Of a stretch of DNA of 64,000 bases, positions 17,901 through 28,000 are shown piece by piece. The notes below the pieces were generated by a model. It was not told where the DNA came from. It searched no databases and saw only the letters and a program-made list of their open reading frames with translations. Where the stretch lies: assembly GCA_030523725.1 (NCBI GenBank), contig JAUNHV010000006.1, positions 27,456 to 91,455 on the forward strand, in the 5' to 3' direction. The position numbers and the translations under genes are program-made. The stretch is from Synergistaceae bacterium (lineage in GTDB: Bacteria > Synergistota > Synergistia > Synergistales > Synergistaceae). The first letter of the stretch is position 1. Every line of letters starts with the position of its first letter.

Positions 17901-20900
17901 AACAATCACAGCAACGGAAACAATTACGCAAAAGGTGGTCAATGTTAATACGAATCTAAATATGCAAAAAAGCCTTACTACAAATGGTGGAACAAATGTT
18001 GCCGATGGCAAGAATCTCACGATAAGTGCTAGCAACCTTAATAGCAATGTAGTTGCAAATGGAGCTAACCAAAGTGGCAGGGTTACGCTCAAGGACGGAA
18101 CGCTCGGAAATTATACAATAACAGGCGGTGCAATAGTTATCGATGGAGCAGTAACAGCAAGTGCAGACAATCTTAAGTCAAATAAGGGAATAACAAATGC
18201 CAGCAACACTCTTACCCTGAATGGTGGAATGCTTATTGATAACGTGTATGATGCAGACGGAACACTAAAGATAGGTGGTACAGTTGAAATTGCATCTGAC
18301 AAAACTGTTGAAAACAAAGTTGTGATAAACGGAACAAATACGCTTACAGCAAATGCGAATAGTTTAAAAAGTGCAACTGCAATATCCAACGCAAGTGGCA
18401 TCTTCAAGGTAACTGGCGGAACAATTTTAGCTGGTGTAACAGGAGCAGGCACAACAGAAATTGGTGACGGAACAAATTCCGCTGAGGTAACACTGGGCAA
18501 TAATGCTTCAATAGCAGGCAAGGTTGCAATAAAAGCACAAAGCAAATTCATCGCAGATTTTACAAAGTTAAGTGGTTCAATAGACAATGCTGGCACCTTT
18601 GTTGTTACGGGTTCCACACCGATTACGATTGGTAAGCAAATTACAGGAGTTGGCACGACACAATTTGGCGACGGTTCAAGTGCACTAGCAGTAACATTTG
18701 AGGGAACTGGTCAAATAGACGGTAATGCAAAAATTGCAGCAAACAGTCAATTAACTCTAAGTGACTTTTCAAACATAGGTGGTGATTTAACAGTAGATGC
18801 AAATGGTAAGCTTATTATTACAGCAAATGGTCCAATAAATAAGGAAATAAAAGGGCTAGGCACAACACAAGTTGGGGATGATTCAAATCATGTTGATGTT
18901 ACACTTGGTGATATTGGCTCAATATTCGGTGATGTTGCAATAAACGCACAAAGCAAGCTCACAGTTGAAGATTTTATAAGGATAGGTGGCATAATAGATA
19001 ATGCTGGCAAGCTTGTTCTAACAGGAGCAAATATGATAGATTGGAAAATCCTAGGTGCAACAGGAATAACAGAAATTGATACCGCTCAAGATAGTGATAC
19101 TGTTAAAATTGGTAAAAATGGTGCCATACTAGGTAGCGTTGCTCTAAATAATGGAGAACTTCAGCTTAATGCTGACAAATATGGAACAGATATAAAGCTT
19201 AGTAGTTTTGTAGGAGGAACACTGCATTTTACAGATGGTTTAATTATGAATGACGTAGTTGCTAGTGGTACTACTTCTGCCCATGTGATACTTGATAGTG
19301 GTGTTTCTTTAGCTAAGGATGTCAAGATTGATGGTGGTGAAAATAAGGCAGTAAATGTTGAATTCAATGAAGATATTGAGTTTATAGCAGGAAATCTAGT
19401 TAACGTTAATGATTTTACTTCAAAAGGTGCTAAATATACTTTTGGTGCAAATGTCCTAAAGACATCAGGAGAACCATATGTAACGGTAGATAAAATTACA
19501 CTAGCAGGAGAGGTTACTGGCAACTCAAAAATTAAGTTAGGAAATATCAATCTAACTGGTTCAGATGAAGGTTTGGGTGATGACAGTTGGAAAGTATATA
19601 CTTGGAAGACAGTCCAATACATAGAGGCAAATTCACTAAATGACGTATTATTGGATGGCGAAGTAACTACAACACTGCCTGGTGGTACTGCCTATACCTT
19701 TCAGCAAGGATATGAAGTTAATAGTGATGGCACTCTTAGTGATGTAATAAAGCACGGTTATGTAAGTGTTAAGAGAGGTAACACCTATACCTTGGCGGAG
19801 GTAGTAGGGCTTGATAATTGGGAGGATAAGAGCAAGCACGGTGGTGTCGATATGACCGATGAACAAAGGAATGAGGCAAGAGGCGTAGATATCTATACCC
19901 TTAACGCAAATAATTCTAGCGGTGATACCTACTCTGCGACGTACGACCTTGGAGAGTTTCAGACAAAAACTGGTGAAACAAATAGAAGCCTATTAGTAAG
20001 AGCTTTTAGTGATAGTCCTCTCAAGTTTTTGGGAGGCGGCCATGCAGGAATACAATTAAATAAGACAACCGATGTTCTTGAAGTGAGGAACATCTCAGAA
20101 ATTTCTGGTTGGAAAGATGCACAATTTGCTAGGAATAATGGAACAATTAAGTTTACAGGGAAAAATTCTCTTGTTCTTTCAGACAAAATTACAGGAACTG
20201 GAATAACACAGATTGGTGATGTAGAAGAACAAAATATTGTTACTAAGGTTGAGTTAAAAGATAATAGTGAGATACAAGGAAGAGTTAAAATTTTAGATAA
20301 TGGACAACTTGTCCTTGATGATTTTTCAAAGCTGAAAAATAGTGTTACCAATGATGGAACAATCTTTTTCTCTGGTAATGAAATTGCCACGGCAATATCG
20401 TCATCTTACGCAGATGTAAAAGGAATTGTTGACTTGCAAAAAGCAGCGAAAATTGCAGCAGAGATTAACAATCAGAATATTATACTGAGAGAAGGGTATT
20501 CAAAGGTCGATCAGGCAAGTTACATTGCAAATAACGATTTAACCTTTAATGGTGGTGGTTTTGATTTCAGAAAACAAGGCGTTGTACAACATTACGTAGT
20601 CAAAAACATCAATTTTATGGGTGATGGTAATTTAATGCTTGGTGTAGACCTTGCAAATAAAGCGATGGACACTCTTAATGTAGCTGATGGTGGAACCGTT
20701 ACCGGTTCAGGAAAGCTTCATATTACAGCTTTAACACTTTTGTCTGACGCAAAACAGAACAAAACAAATATTGCCTTCTCAGAGACAGACGCCTTGAAGG
20801 GACATGTCGTGTCAGACGTTACACATGTAGCATCTGACATGTGGAAATACCTCGTTGCCTATGATAAAGAGACTGGTGAATTTGCCTTCACAAAGAGTGG

Positions 20901-21813
20901 CAGAAGTGAACCAGACAAGCCAGAGGTTAGCGAAACAGTAATGTCTATTTCTGATACCGCTCAGGCACTAAATGTGTCATGGTTGAATAATATTAACAAC
21001 CTACAAAAACGCCTTGGTGACCTCCGTGGAGGAGAAGCGAGCAACACAGGCTGGGCACGTTTCCAGAGAAGCAACGATGATCACAATGGAGCAAGAAAAC
21101 TCAACGTTTCTGGTAACCTCTATCAGCTTGGTTATGACGTTGCCTTAAAGAACAATACGGCTGCTCGCGGTTACTTTGGTCTTTCTGTTGAGCATTTTGA
21201 TGGAAGCCAGTCATATAAGATTGGTGGTGGCGATGTAAAATCCACATCACTTAGCGCATACTACACAAAGATTTATGACAGTGGTCACTACTTTGACTTC
21301 ATCTTCCGTTATGGTAGATATGAAAGCGACACAACAAGCTACGACGCAGGACTTTCCACAAAACTCGACTACGGTATGAACGGAGTAACCTTATCCGGTG
21401 AATATGGATATAGAGCAAATATTGGTAAGAATGGATTCTACTTCGAGCCACAGGCAGAAGTTATCTATGGTTATTTAGCTGGAGCAAAGAAGACAAGTAG
21501 CAGAGGCATCTTGGCAGACATAGATAGCACAAACCACTTTGTGACAAGACTTGGTGTTGCCTTGGGTAAGAAGGTTAAAAACTTTAATTACTACTTAAGA
21601 GGCAGCTACTATCATGACTTTGCTGGTTCAACAAACATCTTGTATGGAGATGCATCATACAAACAAGACAGTGCGAGAAACTGGTGGGAACTTTCCCTCG
21701 GTGGAGGCTGGAACATGACAGACGCAAGTTACTTCTATGCAGAACTCACGAAACACTTCAAGGATGTAAGTAACTCGATAAACTTTAATTTAGGTTTCCG
21801 CTTCACACTGTAA
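14950..21813 (+). CDS. Giant autotransporter 1 with N-terminal DUF6273-like domain
   Basis: About 2287 aa. ATG 14950 follows GGGAGG. Signal peptide: basic start, hydrophobic core, 'SLACASG' cleavage region (about residue 27). Residues about 35-260 resemble DUF6273: 'IQWRVLAVN', 'LLSQNTLY', 'RLFLLSIDEV', 'EWWLRSPGGS' and 'DVRPALNLDP'. The long passenger is built of 'IGDGTN', 'NAGTF' and 'TGG' turns typical of a beta-helix. From about residue 2030 ('WARFQRSNDDHNGARKLNV') to the end is an autotransporter beta-barrel (PF03797 type). The chain ends '...LGFRFTL', so the last residue is Leu rather than the usual Phe/Trp. It is presumably a surface-displayed adhesin or decoration protein. It is a paralogue of the next gene and shares recently homogenised DNA with it. 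Confidence 0.9.
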   Translation: MKTLKIFIASVLTVVFIFGTSSLACASGLMDITNIMPYKTGQSPASTIYFGKNSKGSGLPPIQWRVLAVNEAADTYGNNGVLLLSQNTLYTQGFGGNQWGTSNIRGSLSGLAGGNTPSTGVAYSSLTDDSFAKKAFVEAEYNAILDTEHNAGGGYKGKDIRSIDRLFLLSIDEVGLTYFKNKKDRVPTAYSTAEWWLRSPGGSVPKRYPPELDYLQYTVDIFGNTCVCQVAYFCWDVRPALNLDPNKVLFLSAAEATKSDGTNYDKNSKSQVSVGDGFALANYDGSKGWKVTLLDAYDETTNQNGIKAPTDVTVTQDGHIGNKTVNELAQETIDHGKKEMDLSSGLTYRNCGGISVSYKGKDTKADFVSAIAATGDGTVDNPYAYENYAKISANASEQARTLPLGNLDSNKEYTLLIFAEQIGKDTSGRTDYMTDYASETQKFKINNGVTTYVGTLKSTYKDNELTAKLGSNFNLSFDAGEYMTGLNVVGDSTITAGSSGTTLKRNVDIAEGATLKTVNAFTFKGVNTIDGTLTGKNVTLSGGTTTVGTNGKIENNLKVASDGALSLDANKYGVDDGVKNVTSNEGTIELTGTGTAGVLGKHITNGGKVVLSTGTSFAEGVKIIGGDVELENDVEFSATNLDGINNLTAPTTANEAAIYNFALKIEDNKGISQHDQINLSGVATGHIKLGDVVYLPGSSDDTHWTVNESKQVQYLSNIVTGTNIVIDNTLGVAMPGSDGASYFFSQAYDPNDASKPLIGYLNVKRGNTYTLWEVVGSDTREDGSDMSPEQKKEARSVNIYTLNANGSGAYVAGKDFPALTRADGESARTLTIKGLGTTAFNGGGHTGIDVGSGNNTLTIDGVTEISGWKDGAAFTVTGGNLRFTGDNTLELKDGIMNKNGGSVIFDQDVILTGKLFCQNTGNYLNKETRTLTVADISNLLMTQLDNNGILNLGDGSAADKTLGTQINYVPYTTGEATLNFNGSGTITATETITQKVVNVNTNLNMQKSLTTNGGTNVADGKNLTISASNLNSNVVANGANQSGRVTLKDGTLGNYTITGGAIVIDGAVTASADNLKSNKGITNASNTLTLNGGMLIDNVYDADGTLKIGGTVEIASDKTVENKVVINGTNTLTANANSLKSATAISNASGIFKVTGGTILAGVTGAGTTEIGDGTNSAEVTLGNNASIAGKVAIKAQSKFIADFTKLSGSIDNAGTFVVTGSTPITIGKQITGVGTTQFGDGSSALAVTFEGTGQIDGNAKIAANSQLTLSDFSNIGGDLTVDANGKLIITANGPINKEIKGLGTTQVGDDSNHVDVTLGDIGSIFGDVAINAQSKLTVEDFIRIGGIIDNAGKLVLTGANMIDWKILGATGITEIDTAQDSDTVKIGKNGAILGSVALNNGELQLNADKYGTDIKLSSFVGGTLHFTDGLIMNDVVASGTTSAHVILDSGVSLAKDVKIDGGENKAVNVEFNEDIEFIAGNLVNVNDFTSKGAKYTFGANVLKTSGEPYVTVDKITLAGEVTGNSKIKLGNINLTGSDEGLGDDSWKVYTWKTVQYIEANSLNDVLLDGEVTTTLPGGTAYTFQQGYEVNSDGTLSDVIKHGYVSVKRGNTYTLAEVVGLDNWEDKSKHGGVDMTDEQRNEARGVDIYTLNANNSSGDTYSATYDLGEFQTKTGETNRSLLVRAFSDSPLKFLGGGHAGIQLNKTTDVLEVRNISEISGWKDAQFARNNGTIKFTGKNSLVLSDKITGTGITQIGDVEEQNIVTKVELKDNSEIQGRVKILDNGQLVLDDFSKLKNSVTNDGTIFFSGNEIATAISSSYADVKGIVDLQKAAKIAAEINNQNIILREGYSKVDQASYIANNDLTFNGGGFDFRKQGVVQHYVVKNINFMGDGNLMLGVDLANKAMDTLNVADGGTVTGSGKLHITALTLLSDAKQNKTNIAFSETDALKGHVVSDVTHVASDMWKYLVAYDKETGEFAFTKSGRSEPDKPEVSETVMSISDTAQALNVSWLNNINNLQKRLGDLRGGEASNTGWARFQRSNDDHNGARKLNVSGNLYQLGYDVALKNNTAARGYFGLSVEHFDGSQSYKIGGGDVKSTSLSAYYTKIYDSGHYFDFIFRYGRYESDTTSYDAGLSTKLDYGMNGVTLSGEYGYRANIGKNGFYFEPQAEVIYGYLAGAKKTSSRGILADIDSTNHFVTRLGVALGKKVKNFNYYLRGSYYHDFAGSTNILYGDASYKQDSARNWWELSLGGGWNMTDASYFYAELTKHFKDVSNSINFNLGFRFTL
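18247..18968 (+). repeat. Passenger block identical to 25512-26233
   Basis: About 722 bp that read as identical, including third codon positions, to the second autotransporter at a constant offset of 7265. Flanking passenger DNA is clearly diverged. Confidence 0.85.
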
Positions 21814-21847
21814 ATAAAACGAGGATTATATACCTCATCTGCTTTGC
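21001..21847 (+). repeat. Barrel-coding block near-identical to 30774-31620
   Basis: Covers the whole beta-barrel, the stop codon and 34 bp of downstream DNA at a constant offset of 9773. Only a handful of substitutions are visible. The shared 3' flank includes GAGG-ATTATATA-CCTC. Confidence 0.88.
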
Positions 21848-21912
21848 GGTTGGGCGTAAAAGGATGCTCGATGGACGACTAGTCCACCTCCGCTCCTTTT
21901 GCACCCAACCGC
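21846..21912. repeat. Long imperfect hairpin with nested stem
   Basis: GCGGTTGGG plus GTAAAAGGA pairs with TCCTTTTGC plus CCCAACCGC. Inside sits TGGAC-GACTA-GTCCA. The two arms give a stem of about 20 bp. It could form a cruciform or a stable RNA hairpin between the two autotransporter genes. There is no T tract, so it is not a standard terminator. Confidence 0.7.
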
Positions 21913-21962
21913 TTTGCATCTGAGGCATCTAAATGCTTGTTTTGAGCATACAGCAAAGGTAA

Positions 21963-21990
21963 TTGTAATCTGTTGAACATATGCTATAAT
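21963..21990 (+). promoter_or_regulatory. Promoter for autotransporter 2
   Basis: TTGTAA (21963-21968), 16-nt spacer, TATAAT (21985-21990) with TGC before it. A leader of about 80 nt leads to ATG 22080. Confidence 0.6.
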
Positions 21991-22079
21991 GTTGAATAAT
22001 TTTATAGAAAATGCGTAAAATTGATTTTGAAACGTCAATATCATACACAATAGAAATCTGTTTTAGTGGGGGTAGTGTT

Positions 22080-25000
22080 ATGAAAAACAGTAAAAAATTA
22101 ATAGCTATGGTCATAATAATGATATTTATTTTAAGCAATGCGGCGCCAGCGTTAGCTTCACCGAGTGGCGGACTAGTGCAGATTACGGATTTTAGTGGTG
22201 GTAATGGTGGTTTTTTCAAGGGAAATAGTGAAACCATTTACTTTGGCAGTTACTGGCAGAATACGCTAAAAAGTGGTGCAACAGATAAGAGAAATCCGGC
22301 TAACTATGAAAAGACGGGAATCAAATGGCGAGTGCTTTCTACTAATGCACCATTGAATCCGGATGATGCCAGTAAGACGGGAGTGTTGCTGTTGTCAGAT
22401 CAGGTGCTATATGGGGCTCAGTTCAACAGTAGATGGAGAACTCCAAAAGACTCTTGGAATTATGGGCGCAAACAAGATATAGCAGAGGGACAAGCAAATG
22501 AATGGGTAATAAGGTCGGCAGGGCGAACTGAAGGGCAGAGCACCCAGTCAGACATACGTGAGACGCTGAACACAAGAGAAAAAAATCCAGATGACAGTGG
22601 TAAGGGATTTGCGGCAGATGCATTTAGTGATGGGGAATACGGTGCGATAGCTGAGACAACACACATTTTCGGTGGAGAAAAACTAAAAGGTTATTATAAA
22701 AGGAATTATGTTTCTAGCGAAAGAATATTTTTATTAAGCTATGATGAGGCAATAGATTCAAGCTATGGTTTTTCATCGGAGAAATGGGATCATAATTCAA
22801 GACAGGCTACCGTTACAAATTACTCATACTATATATCGATGTATGGAAATCCCGAACGTGGGGTATTACGTAGTTGGTGGCTGCGTTCGCCTGCCCTGAT
22901 TTATAATTACGAAGTAGCTCGTGTCACACGTGATGGCAAAATTGAAAATAGAAGAGGAGAAAATGTAGGCTATGGAGTCACTGGAGTTCGTCCAGCTTTT
23001 AATCTGAATCCAGAATCGATTTTATTTTTATCTGCCGCAGAAGGTGGTAAAGGGGATGTTAACGAAGGCGAAGGCTTCAAGCTAGACACTGGCTATGATG
23101 GCTCAAAAGGCTGGAAGATGACATTGAAGAGTTCAGATATTGCAACACCAACAGGCGTAGATGTTACACAGGACGGTCACATTGGGTATAACACTGTTGA
23201 TGAGCTAGCAAAAGCGACTGGAACTGGTGAGATGGATTTATCAAATGGCTTGACCTTTAGAAAGAGCGGTAATATAAAAGTAGCTTACACGGGAAAGGAT
23301 ACAAAGGCAGATTTTGTATCAGCAATAGCTGCCACAGGTGAAGGAACAGCTGATAATCCATATGTCTATGAAAATTATGCAAAAATATCTGCTAATTCCT
23401 CTGAATCCAATAAAGCTCTGCCTTTAGGAAATCTTGACCCAAACAAAGAATATACATTGCTTATTTTTGCTGAACAAATTGGGAAAGACTCAAATAATAG
23501 CACAAACTATATGACAGATTATGCATCAGAAACACAAAAGTTTAAGATTAATAGTGGCGAGACAACCTATGTTGGCAAGCTCAGTAATACATACAAAGAA
23601 GCGGAGCTTACCGCAAAATTGGCAGGCAAATTTAACCTTTCCTTCGATGCAGTAGAATATAAGACAGGGCTAAATGTTGTTGGTGATAGCACAATTACAG
23701 CAGGCATAGCAGGTACAACCCTCAAGGGAAATGTTGACATAGCTGAAGGTGTAACACTCACAACAGCAAACGCATTTACTTTCAAGGGAAACAATACTAT
23801 TGATGGAGCTCTTACGGGAGAAAATGTGACATTATCGGGTGGAACAACAACTGTTGGAACAAAAGGAAAAATAGAAAACAATCTTAAGGTTGCTGGTGGA
23901 GGCACGCTTTCGCTTGACGCAAATAAATATGGTGTAGAAGATGGGGTTAAAAATGTAATGCTTTCTGGCGGAACTGTTAGGCTTACCGGAACAGACACAA
24001 CTGGTGTGCTTGGCAAGCATATTATCAACGGTGGGAAAGTTGTACTTAGCTCAGGAACATCTTTCGGAGAAGGAGTCAAAATATTTGGTGGAGAGGTGGA
24101 GCTTGAAAAGGATGTTGAGTTTTCAGCTACAAATCTTGACGGAATAAATAACTTGGCAGCTCCTACTACTGCAAATAAAGCTGCAATATATAATTTTGCT
24201 CTTAAAATTGAAGATAACAAGGGAATATCTCAGCACGACCAAATAAATTTATCTGGAGTGGCTACAGGGCATATAAAGCTTGGAGATGTAGTGTATTTAC
24301 CCGGTTCTTCAGATGATACACATTGGACTGTGAACGAATCAAAACAAGTGCAATATTTAAGTAACATTGTAACAGGTACGAATATTGTAATAGATAATAC
24401 TTTAGGTGTTGCAATGCCAGGATCGGATGGAGCAAGTTACTTCTTTAGCCAGGCCTACGACCCTAATGATGCCTCAAAACCTTTGAGTGGTTATCTGAAT
24501 GTGAAAAGGGGTAATACCTACACTTTGTGGGAAGTCGTGGGATCCGAAAAGCGAGAAGATGGCTCAGGTATGTTACCTGAACAGAAAAACGAAGCAAGAA
24601 GTGTAAATATTTATACACTGAATGCTAATGGTAGTGGTGCATACGTGGCAGGTAAAGACTTTACAGCGTTGAAAGCACCAGGGGCGATGGAGGAACAGCT
24701 CCCCCGAGAACTAACAATAAAAGGTCTTGGGGCTATAGCTTTCAAGGGTAACGGTTCTACAACAGGCATAATTATAAATAGTCTTAAAAATCTTATTATT
24801 GATGGTGTTACCGAAATTTCCGGTTGGAAAGATAACACAGCCTTTACTGTTAATGGCGGAGATCTCAAATTTACAGGTGATAATACACTTGAATTGAAAG
24901 ACGGAATAATGAATAATAATGGTGGATCTGTTATTTTTGACCAAGATATTATATTGACAGGAAAATTATCTTGCACAAATACAGGTAACTACCTAAATAA

Positions 25001-28000
25001 AGAAACTCGAACAATGAAAGTTGCGGATGTTTCAAACCTTGCCATGCCTGAATTTATTAACAATGGAATATTGAACCTTGGTGATGGTTCAGCAGCTGAC
25101 AAAACGTTAGGTTCAAAAATAGATTATGTGCTAGATACTGCAGGTGAAGCAACACTCAATTTTAACGGTAGCGGAACAATCACAGCAACGGAAACAATTG
25201 AGCAAAAGGTGGTCAATGTTAATACAAATATTAATATGCAAGCAGACCTTACTACAACTAATGGAACAAATGTTGCTGATGGTAAAAATCTCATGATAGG
25301 CGCTAGCAATCTCAAGAGTGCTGTAAATGCAACAGGAACAGCTACAGTTACACTCAAGGATGGAACGCTCGGAAATTATACAATAACGGGAGGTGCAATA
25401 GTTATCGACGGAGATGTAACAGCAAGTGCAGACAATCTTAAGTCAAATAAGGGGATAACAAATGCCAGCAACACCTTTACCCTGAATGGTGGAATGCTTA
25501 TTGATAGTGTATATGATGCAGACGGAACACTAAAGATAGGTGGTACAGTTGAAATTGCATCTGACAAAACTGTTGAAAACAAAGTTGTGATAAACGGAAC
25601 AAATACGCTTACAGCAAATGCGAATAGTTTAAAAAGTGCAACTGCAATATCCAACGCAAGTGGCATCTTCAAGGTAACTGGCGGAACAATTTTAGCTGGT
25701 GTAACAGGAGCAGGCACAACAGAAATTGGTGACGGAACAAATTCCGCTGAGGTAACACTGGGCAATAATGCTTCAATAGCAGGCAAGGTTGCAATAAAAG
25801 CACAAAGCAAATTCATCGCAGATTTTACAAAGTTAAGTGGTTCAATAGACAATGCTGGCACCTTTGTTGTTACGGGTTCCACACCGATTACGATTGGTAA
25901 GCAAATTACAGGAGTTGGCACGACACAATTTGGCGACGGTTCAAGTGCACTAGCAGTAACATTTGAGGGAACTGGTCAAATAGACGGTAATGCAAAAATT
26001 GCAGCAAACAGTCAATTAACTCTAAGTGACTTTTCAAACATAGGTGGTGATTTAACAGTAGATGCAAATGGTAAGCTTATTATTACAGCAAATGGTCCAA
26101 TAAATAAGGAAATAAAAGGGCTAGGCACAACACAAGTTGGGGATGATTCAAATCATGTTGATGTTACACTTGGTGATATTGGCTCAATATTCGGTGATGT
26201 TGCAATAAACGCACAAAGCAAGCTCACAGTTGAAAATTTTATAAGGATAGGTGGCACAATAGATAATGCTGGCATGCTTGTTCTAACAGGAACAAATACG
26301 ATAGATTGGAAAATCCTAGGAGCAACAGGCACGACACAAATTGGTGATGGAACAAATCCTGCTGAGGTAACACTGGTAAGTGGTGGTTCAATAGCAGGGA
26401 ATGTCGCGATAAAAGCAAACAGCAAATTCACTGTTAAAAATTCCACTACAATTGCTGCAATTTCTAACGAGGGCACATTAGAATCAGAGGTGGAGAAACT
26501 TGTCGGCACAAACAGTATTACAAATTCTGGCACTTTTGTAACCTACGGAGAATTGAATAAGCTATCTGGGCTGACAAATTCTGGTACTGTCCAAATTGCA
26601 CCTGGACAAACATTAAAAGTGACAGAGGACATGGTGGGTGATAAGAATTTAGGTGGAACACTAGACTTGAATGACAGCACATTGGATATGCAGAAAGCTG
26701 AAGGAACAGGAGCTGTCTATTCAACCCTTGCTGTAGACTATTTGAAAGGCAACGGTGCGTTAAAAATTGAAGCAACTGTAAAGAATGGTGCAGAAAATGC
26801 GGACAAAATTGCCTATGCAAATGTTGCTGGCTCTCCTACTGTAACACTCACAAATATAATCTTAAAGGAAGGCTTTACAACACACACTACCGGAACTCCA
26901 CTGGTAAAAGATGGCTTGTTGACAGTGTTATTAGGTGATTCTACCAATGTAACGTTCAATGTTGGCACGAGCAGTGGAGGTAGCATTTCCACACAGTTAG
27001 GACATTACCTTTACACGTTCGAAAGAGGAACAGGTTTCGGAACACTAAAAGTTACGGAGACTGTCAGCGAAAACATAACGTTAACAGATTACATTACTGG
27101 AACTACAGAAGGACGTTTGATAAACACATACGCCTTTGCGGAAAATGAAACCTTGAACAGCTCTGTTACAACAGGCTCAGTATTTGGTGACACAAGAACT
27201 GACTATAATATTGGAATGAATGGCAAAAATCTGACTGGTAATGGTAACGATGGTATTGTGGTTGCAGCTGACAAGACGTTAACCATTGATGGTGACGGTG
27301 GCACAATTTCTGGCTTTAATACCGCCTTAACAGTTAATGAAAATGGAACATTAGGTATCTATGATATTAATTTTGGAGAAAATGCAACTGCTGCAATTTC
27401 TAATAATGGAACATTGAAACTATCTGGTGAAAACACATTTGTTTCCAAACTCACAGGAACAGAGACCGCAACTACGACAAACTACGGAAGGTTAAACATT
27501 TCTGCTGATAATTTGGACGTGGTATTGACAAATGCAGAAAATGCAACCTTAAATCTCGGCAGCGGGAAATTAACAAAAGCAATCCTAGGAACTGGCACAA
27601 CGCAAATTGGTGATGGAACAAATAATGTTAAGGTAACACTAGGTGCAGGTGTTTCAATGGAAGGCAATGTCGCAATAAAAGCAAAAGGCAAATTCACTGT
27701 TGAAAATTTCACTACAACCGCTGCAATTTCTAACAGTGGGACATTGGAATTGTTAGGTGAAAACACATGTGCTTCCGAACTCACAGGAAGTGGAGTTACG
27801 ACGAACAATGGAACGTTAAACATTTCTGCAAATAATTTAAAGTTATTTGCATTGACGAATTACGGAACAGTTATTCTCACGGGTGGAACGTCAACAAGCG
27901 ATAGAGCTACAATGAATTCAGCAATTGTTGCAACTGATACAAGCAAAGGCGAGCTAAATTTCGGCAACGGAACAGCTGCAACGTTTTTCAGTAATGATAA

